From the NCBI GenBank assembly GCA_023488865.1, contig JAMDDG010000043.1, positions 1 through 5,870 of the forward strand: 5,870 nucleotides of DNA, read 5' to 3'. This stretch comes from Bacteroidota bacterium. GTDB taxonomy: Bacteria; Bacteroidota; Bacteroidia; Bacteroidales; Prolixibacteraceae. Below are positions 1 to 5,870 of the stretch, piece by piece. The notes under the pieces are model-generated. The model was not told the DNA's origin. It did not search any database and saw nothing but the letters and a program-made list of their open reading frames with translations. How positions within the stretch are numbered: the first letter of the stretch is position 1; the number at the start of each line of letters is the position of its first letter. The translations under genes were made by a program, and so were the position numbers.

Positions 1-3000
1 TGGAGAAACAAATTTACCCGCTTTCATCTCACAAATCTCTCCCAATTTCTTTATTTCATACCTTTCTTCAGAAACAACACCTACTCTTACCGATATTTCA
101 TTTTGGGTGATGGCTATGGTTTGCTTTGCCTTTTCGACCTCTGCTTCTAAACCTTCTATTTCAGAAACTATTTTTTCCTGAATTTCATTAGGAGGAAGAG
201 GGATTCTCATATTCAATAGATTATCTCTATTCAATCCGCCTTGCGCCTGTCCTGATATATTTGCCTTTAGAATTGATTGTCCTATAGATGAGTAAAAGAT
301 ATTAAATAAATATTTTTGTGTTGTAACAGTTTTAGACCTTAATGCAAAAACATGTTCGTTTATCATACCTTCTGAAAAAGGAAATTCAGACATTTTAAAA
401 AATGCAACTTTACCAGTTAATGCACCATCTTTGCAGATTAAAATATCATTGTCTTCAAGTATACCCTGGTTTGAATTTAAATAATAATCTCGCGGAACAA
501 ATTTCATGTTTGATAAAGATAGTTTACCATCAAGACCAATATGTTCACCTCCTAAGCTTGGCAAACCAGAAGAATATTCACTTACTCCACCTTTAGGTCT
601 TTTACCACTCTGTAATCCTGTAATTATTTCATTTAAACGAATAGCTGCGTATTTACTTTGTAGCGTCAGTTTTTTTTTTGCCGACAGCGAAATAGTCTTT
701 TCAAAATCTACTCGGTCAAAAGAAAACATTTCAACCAATTCAAGATGAAAAATATTGTTCTTTAATTCTTCATGTATTTTAAAATCATGTTCGCCTTTGA
801 AGGTTTTATAGATGTATGTGCTTGCTTTTTCAGGGTTATCAAATGAAACGGCATCATAAAGTTTGGTGCATTCATCAATTGTTTTGCTTCGTTGTATCGG
901 GTGGATTCCTTCGCTACCCCTGCGGTTGCTAAATTCGTAACCCAGGAATTGCTTTTCGGCATCTTTTTCGCCCGATTTTACCAAAACAATCTTTTGAGGG
1001 TATGTCAAAATGAAGTAAAACAGTTTTTCCAGTTCAATGGCAACAATGCTGTACAATTTTTCCTGCTGGTTTCTGGCTTTTACTTTATTGTCATACTCTT
1101 TGAATAGTTCGTGTTTTTTAATAGCAGCATTGGGCTGTTTCTGAATAAGGGTGAGGTAGTCGTCGAATCCAATATTCTCCCAAACGTGTGAAATATATTT
1201 ACTTAAAGGCTTTTCAATGCCGTTAATGGTAACATCCTGTAAATTAATAGCAAACTTATCAACCGAAGCACGAATGTTTACCCAATCGGCATTGTTTCTG
1301 CGCCTTAAAAACAGGATAACGGTGTTGGTCCCGGTTGCCATAAATGTATTATTGCCCAACTCGGTAATGGCAATTATTTCAAAATATTTGAAAATAATTT
1401 CACGCGATTGAGTGTAAATGCCTGAATTGCTTAAAATGCTGCTTGGCAGGATGATTCCGGCAATCCCGCCATCTTTTAGCAATTGTTTCGTCCTTTCGAT
1501 AAACAAGCATTCAATTTCACAACTTTGGTCGGTCAATCTGGAATATAAATCAAAAGCATTGTTTGCCTTTTCTTCGTCCATCATATTGCCCTTAAATGCT
1601 GATACAGAATATGGTGGGTTTGAAACTACAATGTCGAATTGCTTATTGTCTTGCTGATATGTCCTGTCGGCAGTTTTTAGTAAATCTTTGAAATCCTTGC
1701 TTGAACCAAAATCGCCTAAGCCATCGCCATGAATAACCTTAGCCAAGCCATCTCCATGTAAATAACAGCTGACTTTTGCGGTTTTTACAAGCCGATAATC
1801 CTTTTCTATGGCATATACATATTTTTCAGCCCAGTCGAATTGAGATTCTTTCCAGCTTTTTATGGTTTTCTTTGTTTCAGGTGAGTATTTACTGGCATCT
1901 GAGATATTGTCAATATATTTTTGGATATCCTCCATTGATTCGGTCACAAAATGCCCACTGCCAGCAGCATAGTCAATAATTGTTGGTAATAAGTCATTCT
2001 TATTGCCTTCCAACAATTTTCGTTCAATAATTTCGATTGTGGGGATACTTCTCAGAATAAAGCGGGCAACCGGAACTGGTGTAAAAAACTGTCCTGATTC
2101 CTGTTTTAATCCTGTAGTCAAAAGCAATTCGAAGAAGTCGCTCAAAAACTGCTGGCGGTAATTGTATCGTAATTGATAAACCTGTAACAGCTCAACAATT
2201 TCCTTTACGACTTTTGCATTATCATAAAATGATTCATCATCATATACTTCTTTAATGGCGAACTCATTGTTTTTTTTGAGGCGTATTTCTGTTAAAATAT
2301 TTTTGAACTCTTCTCTGTATTTGTCGTCAACCTGTTTAAAGCGTTTGTCAAATTCGCTGTCACTAACATCAGTGACCGTTTTTTCCAAAAGTTCCAACAT
2401 TCCCCTGTTGTAGAGGTCAGTCAACCGTTTTTGAAAAGAGATGTGGGTATCTTCACCTTCTATCCATTGAAAATGCAATTGTTCATCACCGTTCCTGTTT
2501 TCATCAACAATTTTACAAAGAAATAGAGTAAATATTTTATTGAAAGCGTTGGGTTTATCAGAAACCACATTGTGACGCAATATTTCCAAAAAACGATTGA
2601 AAATAAAACTGCTATCTTCCTGTCTGAGGACCTTTAAGTCCTTTTTTGTTAATGCTTTGCTTTGGTATTCATAAGGAGTTACCCAACTTTCAAAAATTCC
2701 GTTGGTTTTAGGTAATTTATTCCAACGCTCGTAAAAATCCTTCACATTACCGGTTTGACGGTAATCATCTTCAATCTTTACTATCACGTTTTTAAAGCTA
2801 ACTTCTGATTTGTCAAAAACGGAGGCATAAAGCATTAAAACATCTGCGTTTTTGTCTTGTTGAAAATAGGTAAAAAGTTGACCACCATCTTTATCTATCC
2901 TTTTTTGTTCTTTGTCAAATTCAGTGCCCCATACCTTGCATTCAATCATCAAATAAGAAGATCCATCGTTTCTGGTTACAAGAATATCAAGTCTGCCACT

Positions 3001-3288
3001 GGTTCCATGCCCAGTTGCCCAAGTTTTCTCAAGAACAATGTTCTGGGGTTGATACCCTTTTTCTAATAGACGGTTAACACATTCAAGCACAACCCAATTT
3101 TCGTTTTGTGTAAAATTTAAGGTAGTGCTACTTTCCGCATTTATTAATGTACCATAATTGATTTTTTCAGTTTCAACATCAACCTCAATGTTATAATCAT
3201 TGCAACCAGCATATTTTTTCTGATAAATCCCAGAGGTATTCTCCTTTGGAATAAAACCCAGATATTTAATTAGATTCTTGTATGGCAT
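1..3288 (-). CDS. Single-chain restriction-modification-specificity enzyme (Type IIB/IIG, AloI-like), 3' end outside window
   Basis: The frame is open from ATG at 3288 to base 1, giving 1,096 codons without a stop; the C-terminus lies beyond the left edge. I translated it by hand. Residues 62-175 form a PD-(D/E)XK nuclease resembling the HsdR N-terminal family: GRLDILV with D101, then IECK with E116 and K118. Residues about 220-700 are an HsdM-like N6-adenine methylase: GQFFTPVPVA (399-408), SAM-binding motif I DYAAGSGHF (439-447) and catalytic motif IV NPPY (557-560). Residues about 880-1030 are a Type I-like target-recognition domain ending in the typical IPLPPNEIQEKI. A helical spacer follows (1035-1065), and a second domain begins at about 1077 (YEIKKLGEI matches YAAIRLNEI at 880). 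The 197-residue repeat spacing predicts roughly 1,250-1,280 residues in full, near AloI as I recall it. Inferred role: methylates host DNA at a bipartite site and cuts unmodified DNA, with no separate HsdR. The start lies 9 nt after the regulator gene. No Shine-Dalgarno is visible. Base composition is lower in GC than lpxB. Confidence 0.9.
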   Translation of the reverse strand, partial: MPYKNLIKYLGFIPKENTSGIYQKKYAGCNDYNIEVDVETEKINYGTLINAESSTTLNFTQNENWVVLECVNRLLEKGYQPQNIVLEKTWATGHGTSGRLDILVTRNDGSSYLMIECKVWGTEFDKEQKRIDKDGGQLFTYFQQDKNADVLMLYASVFDKSEVSFKNVIVKIEDDYRQTGNVKDFYERWNKLPKTNGIFESWVTPYEYQSKALTKKDLKVLRQEDSSFIFNRFLEILRHNVVSDKPNAFNKIFTLFLCKIVDENRNGDEQLHFQWIEGEDTHISFQKRLTDLYNRGMLELLEKTVTDVSDSEFDKRFKQVDDKYREEFKNILTEIRLKKNNEFAIKEVYDDESFYDNAKVVKEIVELLQVYQLRYNYRQQFLSDFFELLLTTGLKQESGQFFTPVPVARFILRSIPTIEIIERKLLEGNKNDLLPTIIDYAAGSGHFVTESMEDIQKYIDNISDASKYSPETKKTIKSWKESQFDWAEKYVYAIEKDYRLVKTAKVSCYLHGDGLAKVIHGDGLGDFGSSKDFKDLLKTADRTYQQDNKQFDIVVSNPPYSVSAFKGNMMDEEKANNAFDLYSRLTDQSCEIECLFIERTKQLLKDGGIAGIILPSSILSNSGIYTQSREIIFKYFEIIAITELGNNTFMATGTNTVILFLRRRNNADWVNIRASVDKFAINLQDVTINGIEKPLSKYISHVWENIGFDDYLTLIQKQPNAAIKKHELFKEYDNKVKARNQQEKLYSIVAIELEKLFYFILTYPQKIVLVKSGEKDAEKQFLGYEFSNRRGSEGIHPIQRSKTIDECTKLYDAVSFDNPEKASTYIYKTFKGEHDFKIHEELKNNIFHLELVEMFSFDRVDFEKTISLSAKKKLTLQSKYAAIRLNEIITGLQSGKRPKGGVSEYSSGLPSLGGEHIGLDGKLSLSNMKFVPRDYYLNSNQGILEDNDILICKDGALTGKVAFFKMSEFPFSEGMINEHVFALRSKTVTTQKYLFNIFYSSIGQSILKANISGQAQGGLNRDNLLNMRIPLPPNEIQEKIVSEIEGLEAEVEKAKQTIAITQNEISVRVGVVSEERYEIKKLGEICEMKAGKFVSP
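670..679 (-). repeat. Poly-A(10) homopolymer tract at the methylase/target-recognition junction
   Basis: Ten consecutive T on the plus strand are ten A in the coding strand of the large restriction gene, encoding the end of A870 and K871-K873. The tract sits between the methylase module and the first target-recognition domain. With nine A the reading becomes AAC TGA and ends after residue 873. With eleven A it runs through ACT GAC GCT ACA AAG to TAA and ends after residue 878. Both shifts therefore remove all specificity sequence. Runs of this length are prone to replication or transcriptional slippage. Whether that happens here is inference. A shorter run of eight lies at 2270-2277 in the same gene. 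Confidence 0.85.
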
Positions 3289-3297
3289 GGTTGGCAA

Positions 3298-3621
3298 TTA
3301 AAATTCAATTTTACTTTGTTTTGTATTCTTCGTTTTTAAATAGGCAATAGCCTTTTCTGCTAAAGTAAAAATATTTTCAGGACAATTGTTTTTATAGGCT
3401 TCCCGCGCAAATTTGTCTGCATAGTATAACTCTTTGATTTTGAGCATATTTATTTCAAATATGTCCGCCAATAAAGGCAGTTTTGATGCGCTTAATTGTT
3501 TGCTGTCATTTTCAATCCGACTAATTGCCGTAGAATTAATACCAAGTTTTGCACCAAAATCAGTTTGAGTCCACCTTCGTTTTTCTCTTTCTGTTCTTAT
3601 AAAACCGCTAAAACTTGTCAT
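3298..3621 (-). CDS. XRE-family helix-turn-helix regulator, probable controller protein of the R-M unit
   Basis: This is a 107-residue protein with an HTH_3/XRE DNA-binding domain at residues 7-59. The pattern is REKRRWTQTDFGAKLGI, then NSTAISRIEN, with a second helix at about 18-26 and a recognition helix at about 29-38. Residues 60-107 are an extra, mostly helical and charged tail. The tail could serve dimerisation, but I do not recognise it. The gene lies immediately upstream of the restriction enzyme gene, in the same direction and frame, 9 nt apart, so the two are almost certainly co-transcribed. In such positions XRE proteins commonly act as controller (C) proteins that time restriction against methylation and regulate their own promoter. 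That role is inferred from context. The ATG at 3621 follows an A-rich leader without Shine-Dalgarno, as is usual in Bacteroidetes. Confidence 0.87.
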   Translation of the reverse strand: MTSFSGFIRTEREKRRWTQTDFGAKLGINSTAISRIENDSKQLSASKLPLLADIFEINMLKIKELYYADKFAREAYKNNCPENIFTLAEKAIAYLKTKNTKQSKIEF

Positions 3622-3662
3622 TTTTAAATTTTATCAAATTAGACTTGATCCAGATATGACAA
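3615..3662. promoter_or_regulatory. Candidate operator: nested inverted repeats between promoter and start codon
   Basis: Two inverted repeats lie here. The outer one is TTGTCAT (3615-3621) and ATGACAA (3656-3662), 7 bp perfect arms 34 bp apart. One arm covers the start codon of the regulator and the other overlaps the -7 element. The inner one is ATCAA (3633-3637) and TTGAT (3645-3649), arms of 5 bp with a 7-bp spacer. Sites at this place could let the XRE protein control its own transcription, as controller proteins do. In AT-rich DNA short repeats also arise by chance, so this remains a suggestion. Confidence 0.35.
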
Positions 3663-3893
3663 ATATAAACAATCTGTATTAAAAATCAAAATCTTTTCAA
3701 ACAATTTTTGAGATTTGGAATGAAAACAGTTATTATGCGAATATTGATCTAGTGTAGGTTGGGCTTGTTTGAATATAAGCTGTTTTGAGAGTTAGCATTT
3801 TGCCCACTTCTTATCTTTTTATAGTAAAATTACCAATTTAGCATTTCCCCTTTTGCTAGTTTTTAACAAATGCATCAGCACATAAACTATTAT
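3622..3893. other. Intergenic region between lpxB and the restriction unit
   Basis: These 272 bp separate the end of lpxB from the regulator start. The right half of the promoter region holds the signals described separately. The remainder (about 3700-3893) has no open frame of note, no RNA gene that I recognise and no clear terminator. It contains a 9-bp direct repeat TTAGCATTT (3792-3800 and 3838-3846) and a 5-bp stem TAGCA/TGCTA (3839-3843 with 3854-3858, 10-nt loop), which is too weak and lacks a following U run on the minus strand. The sequence is strikingly AT-rich compared with lpxB. Confidence 0.8.
3660..3690 (-). promoter_or_regulatory. Bacteroidetes-type promoter for the regulator-restriction unit
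   Basis: On the minus strand a TTTG at 3690-3687 is followed after exactly 19 bp by TATATTTG at 3667-3660. This matches the known Bacteroidetes sigma-ABfr pattern (TTTG at -33, about 19-21 bp, TAnnTTTG at -7). Transcription would start near 3653, leaving a leader of about 30 nt before the ATG at 3621. It is the only full match I found in the intergenic region, and its position and direction suit the two-gene unit. The match was found by eye, not by scoring. Confidence 0.7.
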
Positions 3894-5024
3894 TTAATAG
3901 CTCCTCAGCAATCCCACCATCTCTTCCGCCGCCCTTTCTGCACATCCCGGGGGGCCCAGCTTGGCGAGCATTAATTTATAGTTCTGCAGCATCTCCTCCC
4001 GGTAAGCTGAATCTTCCAGAATTTTTCGCAGCTCACCGCCCACTTTTTCCGGGGTACAGTTTTCCTGGAAAAATTCTTTCACAATCTCTTTGTTCATCAC
4101 CAGATTGACCAGCGATATCCACTGAATTTTTAGAAAAAATTTCCTCAGAAGTGAGGTCAGCCTTCCCAGCTCAATGATGTAACAAACCACCTGAGGCACA
4201 TTGATTACGGCCGTTTCGAGGGTTGCCGTTCCGGATGCGACTACTGCCGCTTTGGATTGCTGCAAGAGCTCGTACGTCTTTCCGAAAATAACCGGAATTT
4301 TGTTTTTCGGCATGTTCCCGTGGTACAATTCAAGGGTCAGGGAGGGTGCGCCGGCTATGACAAACTGATAGTCAGGAAAAAGGGTTGCGACTTGCGTCAG
4401 GGTTGGCAGAATCAGCTTAATTTCCTGCCGGCGGCTACCGGACAGCAAGGCTACAATGGGTTTATCTTCCAGGCCGTTTTCGCTGATAAACTCCCGGCAG
4501 GTTTGGTTACGGTTGGGACGAACGGCCAGTTCATCCACGGTAGGGTTACCTACATAACGGATCCGGTAGTTGTGCTTGTCGTAGAAATCCTTCTCGAACG
4601 GGAAGATCGCAAACAGCTCGTCCACATAGTTTTTGATCCATTTGACCCGGCCGGACCGCCAGGCCCATATTTTGGGGGAAATATAATAAAATGTCTTGAT
4701 ATTATGCGCTTTGGCAAATCTGGCCATCCGCAGGTTGAAACCGGGATAATCGACCAATATCAGCACGTCAGGTTGAAATTCGATCAATTTTCCCTCTGCC
4801 AATTTGAAATTCTTTTTGATCTTGCCTAAGTTCTTCAGCACGGTAAAAAAGCCCATAAAAGCCATTTCACGGTAGTGCTTTAACAGGGTGCCCCCCTGTT
4901 CGGCCATCAGGTCACCGCCGAAAAAACAGAAAGTGGCTTCCGGGTCTTTCTTTTTGATCCCGCCCATCAGGTGGGAAGCATGTAAATCGCCCGACGCTTC
5001 TCCGGCAATGATAAAATATCTCAT
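3894..5024 (-). CDS. lpxB: Lipid-A-disaccharide synthase LpxB
   Basis: LpxB (EC 2.4.1.182, GT19 family) joins UDP-2,3-diacylglucosamine to lipid X with release of UDP, making the lipid A disaccharide on the inner face of the cytoplasmic membrane. The 376 residues are the normal full length. Family motifs appear in order: AGEASGD (7-13), FFGGDLM (34-40), DYPGFN (92-97, with D92 aligning to the catalytic aspartate of the E. coli enzyme), YYISPKIWAWRSGRV (113-127), FPFEKDFYD (141-149), GNPTVDE (159-165), the nucleotide-sugar site motif SGSRRQE (195-201) and ASGTATLETA (263-272). The start at 5024 gives the expected N-terminus directly before AGEASGD. It is the last gene of the surE operon, 27 nt behind the small membrane protein gene. 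No defect is seen. GC is about 50% in sampled lines. Confidence 0.98.
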   Translation of the reverse strand: MRYFIIAGEASGDLHASHLMGGIKKKDPEATFCFFGGDLMAEQGGTLLKHYREMAFMGFFTVLKNLGKIKKNFKLAEGKLIEFQPDVLILVDYPGFNLRMARFAKAHNIKTFYYISPKIWAWRSGRVKWIKNYVDELFAIFPFEKDFYDKHNYRIRYVGNPTVDELAVRPNRNQTCREFISENGLEDKPIVALLSGSRRQEIKLILPTLTQVATLFPDYQFVIAGAPSLTLELYHGNMPKNKIPVIFGKTYELLQQSKAAVVASGTATLETAVINVPQVVCYIIELGRLTSLLRKFFLKIQWISLVNLVMNKEIVKEFFQENCTPEKVGGELRKILEDSAYREEMLQNYKLMLAKLGPPGCAERAAEEMVGLLRSY

Positions 5025-5051
5025 CTTTTCGATGTATTAGTGGTATTGATC

Positions 5052-5363
5052 TTACATGAAAAATTTCAGGGCAAAAATTGCTATCGCGAATAAAATAGTG
5101 ATCGCCATCACTCCCCTGCCTGATTTAAAGCGGTTGGTCCGGACAAAAAACATAAAAGGGATCAGATTAGGGAAGACTGAGAGGCTCATCACGTGCACAA
5201 TTTTTCCGGTTTGGACCAGAAGCTGGAAATAATGGACAAAAGTCAGGTCCCGAAACCTGAAAAGAAAGTACAAAAGAAAGAAGACGACCGGAAAACCCAG
5301 CCCGAGAAAGAATCCAAGCCAAAATTTGTTCAAACCTGAAGGTTCGGTGTAAGCAGCTCCCAT
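5052..5363 (-). CDS. Small three-helix integral membrane protein, function unknown
   Basis: This 103-residue protein has three hydrophobic segments, at about residues 14-35 (GFFLGLGFPVVFFLLYFLF region), 58-74 and 84-101, joined by short polar loops. Basic residues (R36-R38, then R75, R78, K80, R83) flank them. No signal peptide, catalytic motif or named family is recognised. The ATG at 5363 comes 4 nt after the surE stop, and lpxB starts 27 nt downstream, so it is very likely translated as part of the same operon. Its position between surE and a lipid A enzyme suggests an inner-membrane role in envelope biology, but this is only guilt by association. Base composition is like the neighbours. 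The tight packing and the membrane pattern make it a real gene. Confidence 0.82.
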   Translation of the reverse strand: MGAAYTEPSGLNKFWLGFFLGLGFPVVFFLLYFLFRFRDLTFVHYFQLLVQTGKIVHVMSLSVFPNLIPFMFFVRTNRFKSGRGVMAITILFAIAIFALKFFM

Positions 5364-5367
5364 ATAA

Positions 5368-5870
5368 TCAGAATTTCCATTTTTGCATGAACTGAAAGGC
5401 AGTATAAGCAGTCAGGTCGTTGGTTATCGGAACAACGGAAACAAAGCCGTTGAGCAAGGCAAAAGTGTCGGTATCGCGCGCTTCGTTCTCGGTATCGTCG
5501 AAATAACCGGTCATCCAGTAATAGTCGCGGCCATGAGGATCCGTTCGTTTTTCGAACTCTTCCATCCATTTTCCGCGGGTCTGGCGGGAGAAATTGATCC
5601 CTTTTACCTCTCCTTTCGGGATATTGACGTTTAAACAGATTCCGTCCGGCAAACCGTTTTCAGCCACTTTTTGAAAGATCCGGGCTACCACTTTTTTGGC
5701 TTTGGTGAAATCGGCTTCGTTAGAATAATCATCAAGCGAAAAGCCGATGGAGGGCACTCCATGGATCGAACCTTCAATGGCAGCCCCCATGGTACCGGAA
5801 TAAAGCACTGAAATGGAAGTGTTTGCTCCATGATTGATGCCGGAAATAACAAAATCGGGCATACGGTCAA
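5368..5870 (-). CDS. surE: 5'/3'-nucleotidase SurE, 5' end outside window
   Basis: SurE is a metal-dependent phosphatase (EC 3.1.3.5) that removes phosphate from nucleoside 5'- and 3'-monophosphates and is linked to stationary-phase survival. The C-terminal 166 residues are present. The frame is open to the right edge, and the methionine at 5862 lies inside the protein: it is preceded by Asp-Arg and followed at once by the conserved PDFVISGINHGANTS, whose asparagine is a known metal ligand of the family. Further signatures are YSGTMGAAIEG, the LNVNIP strand and the C-terminal TDTFALLNGFVSVVPIT with DLT. Family members have about 250 residues, so roughly 85-90 are missing, including the N-terminal Asp-Asp metal-binding pair. 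It is the most upstream gene visible in the operon; the promoter must lie outside. Confidence 0.96.
   Translation of the reverse strand, partial: DRMPDFVISGINHGANTSISVLYSGTMGAAIEGSIHGVPSIGFSLDDYSNEADFTKAKKVVARIFQKVAENGLPDGICLNVNIPKGEVKGINFSRQTRGKWMEEFEKRTDPHGRDYYWMTGYFDDTENEARDTDTFALLNGFVSVVPITNDLTAYTAFQFMQKWKF

Noticed and set aside
402..3066. Several 60-80-codon frames on the plus strand and a 66-codon frame on the minus strand
   Set aside because: All overlap the continuous large restriction gene. None shows a recognisable family, and all are antisense or off-frame shadows of it.
3285..3690. XRE protein as the antitoxin of a toxin-antitoxin pair or as a phage repressor
   Set aside because: No toxin-sized partner or phage gene is present, and the co-directed neighbour is a restriction enzyme, which fits a controller protein better.
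3839..3858. Stem TAGCA/TGCTA downstream of lpxB as a terminator
   Set aside because: The stem has only 5 bp with a 10-nt loop and no U run follows on the minus strand, so it would not be a convincing intrinsic terminator.
4257..4829. A 190-codon open frame on the plus strand
   Set aside because: It lies antisense to lpxB, whose motifs are unmistakable. The translation shows no domain, and the frame is open because of the GC and codon pattern of lpxB.
5330..5870. Other open frames of 61-83 codons at the right end
   Set aside because: They are off-frame or antisense readings of surE and the small membrane protein gene, and none encodes a recognisable motif.
1..5870. CRISPR arrays, tRNA or rRNA genes, insertion sequences
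   Set aside because: I saw no regularly spaced repeats, cloverleaf-like sequence, transposase motifs or terminal inverted repeats on either strand.

Overview
The window looks like a chromosomal segment of a Gram-negative bacterium of the Bacteroidetes (Bacteroidota). Three things point there. lpxB implies a lipid A outer membrane. surE and lpxB lie close together on one strand, an order I recall from that phylum. The one clear promoter (TTTG, 19 bp, TATATTTG) fits the Bacteroidetes sigma-ABfr consensus, and no gene has a convincing Shine-Dalgarno sequence. All genes are on the minus strand, so transcription runs from right to left.

Right part (5870 to 3894), housekeeping operon at about 50% GC in sampled lines: the 3' two thirds of surE (nucleotidase, cut by the right edge), a 103-residue three-helix membrane protein of unknown function starting 4 nt after surE, then lpxB (lipid A disaccharide synthase, complete) after a 27-nt gap.

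Middle (3893 to 3622): an AT-rich intergenic stretch of 272 bp. It holds the promoter of the left-hand unit and inverted repeats that could be an operator.

Left part (3621 to 1), a lower-GC two-gene restriction-modification unit. A 107-residue XRE-type regulator comes first, probably a controller protein. Nine nucleotides after its stop, in the same frame, a very large gene starts and runs off the left edge with 1,096 codons and no stop. It is one polypeptide joining a PD-(D/E)XK nuclease, a gamma-type N6-adenine DNA methylase, a first target-recognition domain, a helical spacer and the beginning of a second target-recognition domain. This is the layout of single-chain Type IIB/IIG enzymes of the AloI kind, predicted to recognise a split target and to methylate and cut with one protein.

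The most notable observation is a run of ten A (minus strand) exactly at the junction between the methylase and the first target-recognition domain. Loss or gain of one A gives a stop within one to six codons, so slippage there would remove the whole specificity region. This is a plausible on/off switch for the system. The restriction unit probably is an acquired cassette placed downstream of the conserved surE-lpxB operon.
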